Positions 33,742 to 38,380 of a stretch of 38,380 nucleotides of DNA are shown one piece after another. The position numbers and the translations under genes are program-made. Location: contig JAUVYH010000006.1 of NCBI GenBank assembly GCA_030603165.1, positions 1-38,380 on the forward strand. Reading direction: 5' to 3'. The notes beneath the pieces are model-generated. The model saw nothing but the letters and a program-made list of their open reading frames with translations, was not told the origin of the DNA and searched no databases. The stretch's first letter is position 1. Every line of letters starts with the position of its first letter. The stretch is from Fidelibacterota bacterium. Its GTDB lineage: Bacteria; Fidelibacterota; UBA2242.

Positions 33742-34881
33742 ATGAATATAAAAGATTTTAAGGCTGGAAAATATGTAAAGCAAATCGAGTACTATTCATT
33801 TCTGCCCGAAAAAATTTTAAAAGAGTGGATAATATCATCACCCAAGATTAATCATTTATTGTCAGAAGCGAATAGATTACTTGGTGAACTAAATGCTTTT
33901 TCACAGTTAATTCCTGATGTCGATTTTTTTATAAAAATGCACATTTCAAAAGAAGCGATAACTTCAAGTAAGATTGAAGGAACAAAGACCAATATGGAAG
34001 AAGCTCTTTTGAAAGAAGACGAAATAAATCCTGAGAGAAGAGACGATTGGAATGAAGTTCAGAATTATATTAAAGCGATAAATTATTCTATTTCCGAACT
34101 AGACAAATTACCCTTATCAAATAGACTTTTAAAAAATACACACAAAGTATTATTAGAAAGTGTCCGTGGAAAACATAAATTACCGGGCGAATTCAGAAAA
34201 AGTCAGAACTGGATTGGCGCTACACTAAAAGATGCTATTTTCATACCGCCTCATCATAATGACGTGCCGGATTTGATGAGTGATTTAGAAAAGTTTTTAA
34301 ATAATAATGAGCTCTATGTTCCTCATTTAATTAAAATTGCAATTGCTCATTATCAATTTGAGACAATTCACCCGTTTTTGGACGGAAATGGTCGTTTAGG
34401 TAGGTTGATGATTACATTATATCTTGTGAGCAATGATATATTGAAAAAACCAGCTTTATATTTATCTGACTTTTTCGAAAAACACCGGAATTACTATTAT
34501 GACAATTTAATGCAAGTTCGATTAACAGATGATTTAGAGCAATGGATCACATTCTTTTTAGTTGGAGTAATAGAAACATCGAAATCCTCAATACAAGTTT
34601 TTAAAGATATAATAGAATTAAAAGCAAACATAGAAAACAAAAAATTACCAAAATTAGGAAGTAAAACAGAAAAGGGAATTCAATTATTGAAGATATTATT
34701 TCAAAACCCGATTATCACAGCAAATCAATTAGTTAATGAAATGAAAATTGCTCACTCAACGGCTAATCGATTACTCGCCGATTTTGAAAAACTTGGAATA
34801 CTTGATGAATATACGGGATTTAAGCGAAACAGGAAATTTATATTTAAAGAATATTTTGAAATTTTTAACAGAAATGAATAA
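33742..34881 (+). CDS. Fic-family protein, class II, with C-terminal winged helix (cassette 6)
   Basis: The core motif 'HPFLDGNGRLGR' (210-221) is the full Fic active site, used to transfer AMP or another nucleotide part to target proteins. The inhibitory helix motif 'SSKIEG' (Glu79 in the S/T-xxx-E-G pattern) sits N-terminal, making it a class II Fic that keeps itself inactive. The N-terminal 'Fic_N'-like stretch and a C-terminal winged helix (about 305-370, 'ITANQLVNEMKIAHSTANRLLADFEKLG') are usual for this 370-380 residue group. The winged helix may bind the palindromes in its own promoter. Cytoplasmic; it probably acts as a toxin-antitoxin-like or stress module. Confidence 0.92.
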   Translation: MNIKDFKAGKYVKQIEYYSFLPEKILKEWIISSPKINHLLSEANRLLGELNAFSQLIPDVDFFIKMHISKEAITSSKIEGTKTNMEEALLKEDEINPERRDDWNEVQNYIKAINYSISELDKLPLSNRLLKNTHKVLLESVRGKHKLPGEFRKSQNWIGATLKDAIFIPPHHNDVPDLMSDLEKFLNNNELYVPHLIKIAIAHYQFETIHPFLDGNGRLGRLMITLYLVSNDILKKPALYLSDFFEKHRNYYYDNLMQVRLTDDLEQWITFFLVGVIETSKSSIQVFKDIIELKANIENKKLPKLGSKTEKGIQLLKILFQNPIITANQLVNEMKIAHSTANRLLADFEKLGILDEYTGFKRNRKFIFKEYFEIFNRNE

Positions 34882-34890
34882 TAAAACTAC

Positions 34891-34955
34891 CGCTAACAAT
34901 GGCTATAAGCAATAGCTTCCTTACGTCAGCTACGGCTCATAGCCCAACCGTTGGC
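34891..34955 (+). other. attC-like site 6 (short type)
   Basis: Ends CGCTAAC (34891-34897) and CGTTGGC (34949-34955). Arms GGCTATAAGCAATAGCT and AGCTACGGCTCATAGCC pair at 14 of 17 positions around the loop tccttacgtc. It shares 'AATAGCTTCCTKACGTCAGCTAC' with site 1, 7 kb away. Confidence 0.75.
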
Positions 34956-34980
34956 ACACATAAAAAAGGAAGAAATCAAA

Positions 34981-35418
34981 ATGGAAGACAAAGAATACAA
35001 AGAATGGGAGAGTCAGATTGAGAAAGCAAAAAAGCATAACAATAAATTATTGATTGAATTTGAAAAGTGGCTGAAAAAGAAATCACTAAAACCAAATACA
35101 ATTAAAAATCATATTGACAATATTGAATTTTATGCCAATGATTTTTTACTTCGTTATGAAACAATTCCAATCGAAGAAGGTGCGTTAGAAATTGGAGGTT
35201 TTTTAGGAGGTTATTTTATTAGAAAAACAAGTTGGGCAAGCAAATATACAATTCAAGAAAATATTGCAAGTTTTAAGAAGTTTTACACTTTTCTAAATGA
35301 AATTGGGAAATTTTCAACTGGTGAATTAAAGGAAATGAAAGAATTAATAAAAGAAGAAAAACCAGATTGGATTGAAGAAGTAGAAAATTATTGGAATAAT
35401 ATAGGAGAAGATTGGTAA
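34981..35418 (+). CDS. Stand-alone recombinase core-binding-like (SAM-like) domain protein
   Basis: ATG 34981 is used because AAGGAAG lies upstream; the track start 34951 lies in the attC. The 145-residue protein is all-helical with 'LLIEFEKWLKKKSLKPNTIKNHIDNIEFY' and 'IQENIASFKKFYTFLNEIGK', the pattern of the N-terminal core-binding domain of tyrosine recombinases. No catalytic domain follows. It could bind att DNA, modulate the nearby recombinase, or be an unrelated four-helix protein. It is encoded 430 bases before the intact recombinase and its stop is 1 base from the KilA-N start codon. Confidence 0.65.
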   Translation: MEDKEYKEWESQIEKAKKHNNKLLIEFEKWLKKKSLKPNTIKNHIDNIEFYANDFLLRYETIPIEEGALEIGGFLGGYFIRKTSWASKYTIQENIASFKKFYTFLNEIGKFSTGELKEMKELIKEEKPDWIEEVENYWNNIGEDW

Positions 35419-35419
35419 A

Positions 35420-35763
35420 ATGAAGAATACTAAACGAATACAAAAAATATTACAGTAAAAGATACAATTATTCACATTACTCAGCATAATAAAGAAGATT
35501 ATATCAGTCTTACAGATATGTTGAAATACAAAGAAAGTGGCGGACTGATTTTTAAATGGTTGAGTAATAAAAACACGATTGAATTTCTTGGAGTATGGGA
35601 AAAAATTTACAATCCGAATTTTAATTACACCGAATTCGGTGTAATTATGCAAGAAGCAGGTGTAAACGAATTGACGAATGAAAATGCCCAAAAATCTAAC
35701 AGCGCCGATGCTCTGCTGGATTTGGCTAATCTTGGAGAATCGGTCAAGCATATACGGTTTTGA
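35420..35763 (+). pseudogene. KilA-N domain protein, frameshifted and fused to AMP nucleosidase tail
   Basis: From ATG 35420 the frame reads 'MKNTKRIQKILQ' and stops; adding one base in the A6 run near 35442-35447 would join it to 'NITVKDTIIHITQHNKEDYISLTDM..', a clear KilA-N DNA-binding domain ('NTIEFLGVWEKIYNPNFN'). KilA-N proteins are usually over 200 residues; here the domain is cut at about residue 92 and continues in frame into 'ADALLDLANLGESVKHIRF', the C-terminus of AMP nucleosidase. So it is truncated at the right by the platform module and interrupted at the left. The track ORF 35518-35763 is the intact portion. Confidence 0.75.
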
Positions 35764-35813
35764 GAAAAGCCGATTGTGTGAGGAATTTTATACAAAGCCG
35801 CGCAAAATTCCTG

Positions 35814-35842
35814 TTGACATTTCAAAGAAATATCTCTAACAT
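35814..35842 (+). promoter_or_regulatory. Promoter of the intact recombinase
   Basis: TTGACA-N17-TAACAT. Only 7 bases separate the -10 box from the ATG at 35850, so the message would begin at or next to the start codon. No SD exists; this predicts a leaderless transcript. Confidence 0.65.
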
Positions 35843-35849
35843 CTGAATA

Positions 35850-36686
35850 ATGGTGAATGAAATATTAACAGGATATAAAAACAGGCTAATTCAAAAAAGA
35901 TACAGCAGTAATACTCAAAATATTTATTGCAAATATTTCAGGGATTTTTCTGATTATTTTAATAACGAAAAATTAGAAGAGATAACTATTGAAAAGATAA
36001 ATACCTATATAATAGAGCTGATACAAACAAAAAACATTTCCATCAGTCAACAAAACCAAAGAATAAATGCTATAAAATTTTACTATGAAAAAATACTTAG
36101 CAGAGATAAACAGTATTACGCACTTCATCGTCCAAAGAAAGAGCATAAGTTGCCTAAAGTATTAAGTAAAAATGAGGTGAAAAAGATATTAAACTCATGC
36201 AATAACATTAAGCACCGTAGTATCCTAATGTTGACATATTCAGCGGGATTAAGACGCAGTGAATTGATTGATATAAAAATTGCTGATATTGATTCAGAAA
36301 GAATGGTTATAAATATTATCGGAGCCAAAGGTAAAAAAGACAGAATATCTTTGTTGTCAGAGAACATGCTACAACTTCTAAGAATCTATTATAAAGAGTT
36401 TAAACCTAAAAAGTATCTTTTTGAAGGAGCTAAAGGAGGAAAATACTCTCCCACAAGTGTTGCAAATATTCTAAAAAATGCAAGTCTTAAAGCAGGAGTT
36501 AATAAAACCGTTACTCCACATATGTTACGGCACAGTTTTGCAACTCATCTACTTGAACAGGGAACTGATTTAAGGTATATTCAAGAATTGTTGGGACATA
36601 ACAGATCAAAAACTACGGAGATCTATACTCACGTATCTAAAAAGGCGATTGATAAAATAAGGAATCCGATAGATTATTTTTTTTAG
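35850..36686 (+). CDS. Tyrosine recombinase of the cassette array (XerD-sized, integron-integrase-like)
   Basis: 278 residues. Residues 1-90 form the core-binding domain. The catalytic set is complete: Arg135 ('SAGLRRSEL'), Lys160 ('GAKGKKDR'), His224 and Arg227 ('HMLRHSFATHLLEQG'), His250 ('LLGH') and Tyr259 ('EIYTHV'). The end 'IYTHVSKKAIDKIRNPID' resembles integron integrases. However, only 64 residues separate Lys160 from His224, about as in XerD and far fewer than in IntI, so the IntI-specific insertion that handles folded attC is absent. It sits in front of an att-like site and a cassette array and has a degenerate second copy 9 kb upstream. It probably catalyses cassette insertion and loss in the cytoplasm. 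Confidence 0.9.
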   Translation: MVNEILTGYKNRLIQKRYSSNTQNIYCKYFRDFSDYFNNEKLEEITIEKINTYIIELIQTKNISISQQNQRINAIKFYYEKILSRDKQYYALHRPKKEHKLPKVLSKNEVKKILNSCNNIKHRSILMLTYSAGLRRSELIDIKIADIDSERMVINIIGAKGKKDRISLLSENMLQLLRIYYKEFKPKKYLFEGAKGGKYSPTSVANILKNASLKAGVNKTVTPHMLRHSFATHLLEQGTDLRYIQELLGHNRSKTTEIYTHVSKKAIDKIRNPIDYFF

Positions 36687-36714
36687 GAGAATTGATATAA
36701 CTGTAAAAGAAAAA

Positions 36715-36782
36715 TATAAACAATTGTTTATACACGCCCAATTTGGCGGTATAAGAACAATGAGTATACACATACGTTGTGC
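36715..36782 (+). other. attI-like site of platform B
   Basis: Palindrome TATAAACAATTGTTTATA (36715-36732), stem-loop ATTGTTTATACACGCC..GGCGGTATAAGAACAAT (36723-36761) and terminal CGTTGTGC (36775-36782). The stem pairs about 14 positions. The layout equals that of platform A, with the right end changed from CGTTAGC to CGTTGTGC, which is expected if the crossover occurs there. Confidence 0.6.
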
Positions 36783-36825
36783 GAAATTACACCGGCATTA
36801 AATACAAATTTGTTTTTAATTCATT

Positions 36826-37467
36826 ATGGCTGATAAAATAGTTACAGAGTTTTTTGAAACAGATGGGAAAAGCCTCTATTCGTGGAAACGTAAAGCGCAA
36901 TCTCTAAAAAAAGCAGCTGATATTATTTGGGAAGATTTTATTAAATACATTCGTCTTGGTGAAGGGAAAGATGCTAAAACACGCTATAGATTAGCACTTG
37001 TTAATTTAGATATTGCAGAAGTATCTTTAATGATATATGGATTAGCAATTGAAAATCTAGTAAAAGGTATAATAATATCTGAAAATCCAGAATTAATTAA
37101 AAATGGTAAAATAGATAAATGTTTAATATCACATAATTTGTCAAAATTATTATCAGAAGTGAATGTTACGTTAAAAAAAGGCAAGATTATTAGATCCCGC
37201 AAAACTACTATTTCTGAAATCTGGCGTATGAAATACCCCGGTTTAAATAAAAATGAAGATATAATAATAGATGAAAAAGAAATGATATTAATCTTAGAAG
37301 ATCATATAAAATGGAAAAGCAAATATCCTATTTCAAAAAATTCTAACCAATATACCATTACTGGATTACAGCCAAACTTTAAAATTATAATAGACCGTAT
37401 CTATAATAAATTAATGAATATGATAAATAGCAAATTAGAGGAAAATAACAAATGTTTGCCGGTGTAA
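36826..37467 (+). CDS. Possible HEPN-like protein (cassette after platform B)
   Basis: A 213-residue all-helical protein. 'LDIAEVSLMIYGLAIENLVKGIII' followed by 'SHNLSKLLSEV' resembles the helical core of HEPN-like proteins with the 'A.E.LLKG...HNL' pattern, seen in abortive-infection and nucleotide-related proteins. The usual Rx4-6H RNase motif is not evident, so catalytic activity is doubtful. No signal peptide. It is the first gene after the intact platform, 43 bases from its site, where recently gained cassettes are expected. Its stop overlaps the next att-like end. Confidence 0.5.
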   Translation: MADKIVTEFFETDGKSLYSWKRKAQSLKKAADIIWEDFIKYIRLGEGKDAKTRYRLALVNLDIAEVSLMIYGLAIENLVKGIIISENPELIKNGKIDKCLISHNLSKLLSEVNVTLKKGKIIRSRKTTISEIWRMKYPGLNKNEDIIIDEKEMILILEDHIKWKSKYPISKNSNQYTITGLQPNFKIIIDRIYNKLMNMINSKLEENNKCLPV

Positions 37468-37610
37468 CATCGCACAACACGGTCAGGGCGGCTCCCGGTA
37501 AAAGGTAACACATGACAAGCAATGTTCATTCACTCCCAACCCAAATTGCTCAGGACCAACAGTCTGCCAGCATGGGCTTTCGCAACTTCGGATATGCCCC
37601 CGACGTTATC
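37464..37610 (+). other. attC-like site 8 (tentative)
   Basis: TGTAACATCG (37464-37473) is complementary to CGACGTTATC (37601-37610) at most positions. The 127-base centre is GC-richer than the flanks, but inner arm pairing is not clear. An alternative left end is GGTAACA at 37504. Confidence 0.4.
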
Positions 37611-37638
37611 TGACATTTTTTCATTTTAGGAGATAGTT

Positions 37639-38133
37639 ATGAAGCAAAGTTTTAAAAAGAAGATTCTAGTAGGTTTAGCTATCGTCGGAGTTGGTGCACT
37701 CATAATATGGGTTGGTCCTCTTGCCCCCTCAAAAGAATTGGTTGTAACTATGAAACAACTGCCCAAGTTGGATGGTAGCGAAGAGACAAGTGTTGCTTAT
37801 TGTGTATATTATGTATGGGATAGCAAGCAAGAGGAACATCCATGGTGGGTTATATTCCAGGCACCTTTAGGGGATGATGGTTTCGAATGGGCAGTTCTAG
37901 AAGTTGCCGATGTGGGTGATTTATATGATACCGATAGATTTGTGAAATGCATGCAATCCGCTTCAAAATTTGACAATAATTGGTTTAGTAGCGAAATGCA
38001 TAGAGTTCAAAGGACCAGATTAGAAAAATTCCAACATATTTTCTTTGGAGGCGATGCCCTTGAAAAGGAAAAGGAGGCTATAAAACAGGTATTAAATTCT
38101 ACTGGTTTAACAAGAAATAAAAACAGCAGATAA
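37639..38133 (+). CDS. Membrane-anchored protein of unknown function (next cassette)
   Basis: SD TAGGAGA precedes the ATG by about 8 bases. A single N-terminal membrane segment (about 8-28, 'ILVGLAIVGVGALIIWVGPL') anchors a 135-residue soluble part with tryptophan-rich strands ('YYVWDSKQEEHPWWVIF', 'GFEWAVLEVADVGD') and a helical charged C-terminus. I recognise no family. The stop codon overlaps the left end of the attC that follows, so it fills the cassette exactly. Confidence 0.65.
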   Translation: MKQSFKKKILVGLAIVGVGALIIWVGPLAPSKELVVTMKQLPKLDGSEETSVAYCVYYVWDSKQEEHPWWVIFQAPLGDDGFEWAVLEVADVGDLYDTDRFVKCMQSASKFDNNWFSSEMHRVQRTRLEKFQHIFFGGDALEKEKEAIKQVLNSTGLTRNKNSR

Positions 38134-38215
38134 CACAGCATAAAAGGTTCGAGCCTAACGGCACTCACCCAAATTTTTACTTCGCAAAAACTTCTTCTAT
38201 GCTGGAAACGTTATA
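38129..38215 (+). other. attC-like site 9
   Basis: GATAACA (38129-38135) and CGTTATA (38209-38215) form the ends; CAGCATA (38136-38142) pairs with TATGCTG (38198-38204). The middle, about 55 bases, includes 'ttcgcaaaaacttctt'. The gene's TAA lies inside the left end. Confidence 0.65.
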
Positions 38216-38241
38216 CAACATATTTTTAAGAGGAATAGTGT

Positions 38242-38364
38242 ATGACTAATCTTCTACACTTAAAAAAATATCATTCAATAGAAACAAGTACTTACGTGAC
38301 ATCAATTTTCTCTTGGCACTACAATATTTGTTTTTCTATGATTTCTACAATTCTCTTATTGTAG
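38242..38364 (+). CDS. Short or partial cassette ORF at the window edge
   Basis: ATG 38242 has AAGAGGA 7 bases upstream and opens 40 codons ('MTNLLHLKKYHSIETSTYV..') to TAG 38364. The neighbouring frame is also open from about 38251 to the window end ('YLFFYDFYNSLIVGG'), so a frameshift in a longer gene cannot be excluded. Confidence 0.35.
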   Translation: MTNLLHLKKYHSIETSTYVTSIFSWHYNICFSMISTILLL

Positions 38365-38380
38365 GTGGAATAGCTACCCC

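Larger units (their letters stand above)
35703..36785 (+). repeat. Platform B, homologous to 26632-27000
   Basis: The segment shares with platform A the last bases of amn, the promoter, the end of the recombinase and the palindrome/stem-loop site. The amn-to-promoter part is about 87% identical by eye over 130 bases. Platform A lacks about 710 bases of the recombinase. Confidence 0.8.
26632..38380 (+). mobile_element. Integron-like gene-cassette array with two recombinase platforms
   Basis: The region contains two related platforms (26632-27000 and 35703-36785), each with the 3' end of AMP nucleosidase, a TTGACA-type promoter, a tyrosine recombinase gene and a palindrome/stem-loop site ending in CGTTRKC. 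Cassettes between and beyond them are bounded by attC-like hairpins whose ends are RYAAC and CGTTRNC. All cassettes read in the same direction as the recombinase, so the site lies at the recombinase 3' end, as in the 'inverse' Treponema-type integron rather than class 1. Cargo is composed of single genes or small operons without common ancestry. The right end lies beyond the window. Confidence 0.75.

Noticed and set aside
35850-36686. Calling the recombinase a canonical IntI or a housekeeping XerC/D
   Set aside because: It lacks the room for the IntI insertion, yet it sits in a cassette array beside an att-like site and has a decayed duplicate, which does not fit a housekeeping Xer gene.
36936-37202. 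Minus-strand ORFs across the HEPN-like gene
   Set aside because: They lack start signals and lie opposite a better supported + strand gene.
38144-38156. GGTTCGAGCC as a tRNA T-loop
   Set aside because: It lies in the centre of attC site 9 and no tRNA cloverleaf can be drawn.

Overview
All recognisable genes lie on the + strand. Signs of origin: several secreted proteins end in the 'YPNPFNP' C-terminal sorting module typical of the FCB superphylum (Calditrichota/KSB1/Marinimicrobia/Ignavibacteria/Bacteroidota relatives); there are many outer-membrane barrels and lipoproteins; the DNA is AT-rich; one gene carries a Bacteroidota-style TAnnTTTG promoter. I infer an uncultured FCB-group bacterium and cannot name a phylum.

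Region 1 (1-17110) is a run of envelope and secreted-protein genes. It starts with the tail of an outer-membrane barrel. Then come a lipoprotein, a zinc-ribbon outer-membrane protein and a serpin in one operon; an Asp-box protein broken by a frameshift; a 14-repeat propeller protein with a sorting tail; a barrel protein; a DUF3160 protein; a protein with a duplicated 'CxxCG..NMG' module; a truncated beta-helix fragment; a small lipoprotein-like protein; another sorting-tail protein; and a D-Ala-D-Ala-ligase-like ATP-grasp enzyme. Two neighbouring sorting tails are almost identical in DNA, showing recent tail sharing.

Region 2 (17373-24379) is a tight five-gene operon for the outer membrane: a peptidase/TolB-like propeller/Omp85-like barrel fusion, a BamB-like propeller protein, a small membrane protein, a fibronectin-type lipoprotein and an OprB-type porin.

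Region 3 (24380-26684) holds palindromic repeats, an AbiEi antitoxin gene whose AbiEii toxin partner is reduced to a fragment, and an AMP nucleosidase gene.

Region 4 (26632-38380) is the most unusual part: an integron-like gene-cassette array. Two related platforms (promoter, tyrosine recombinase, palindrome plus stem-loop attachment-like site) lie about 9 kb apart. The first has lost nearly all of its recombinase; the second is intact. The recombinase is 278 aa, XerD-sized, and lacks room for the extra region that defines canonical IntI integrases. Between and after the platforms are cassettes separated by attC-like imperfect hairpins with RYAAC/GTTRY-type ends. Cargo includes a transglutaminase-like protein, an EcoRV-like restriction-modification pair with a RhuM-like gene, a small membrane protein, an AttH/CrtC-like lipocalin lipoprotein, a Fic protein, a stand-alone recombinase core-binding-like domain, a broken KilA-N gene, a possible HEPN protein and an unknown anchored protein. 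The KilA-N reading frame is fused to the last residues of AMP nucleosidase, so the duplicated module appears to have carried the 3' end of that gene with it. The cargo is typical of addiction and defence functions that stabilise cassette arrays. No tRNA, rRNA or CRISPR array was seen.
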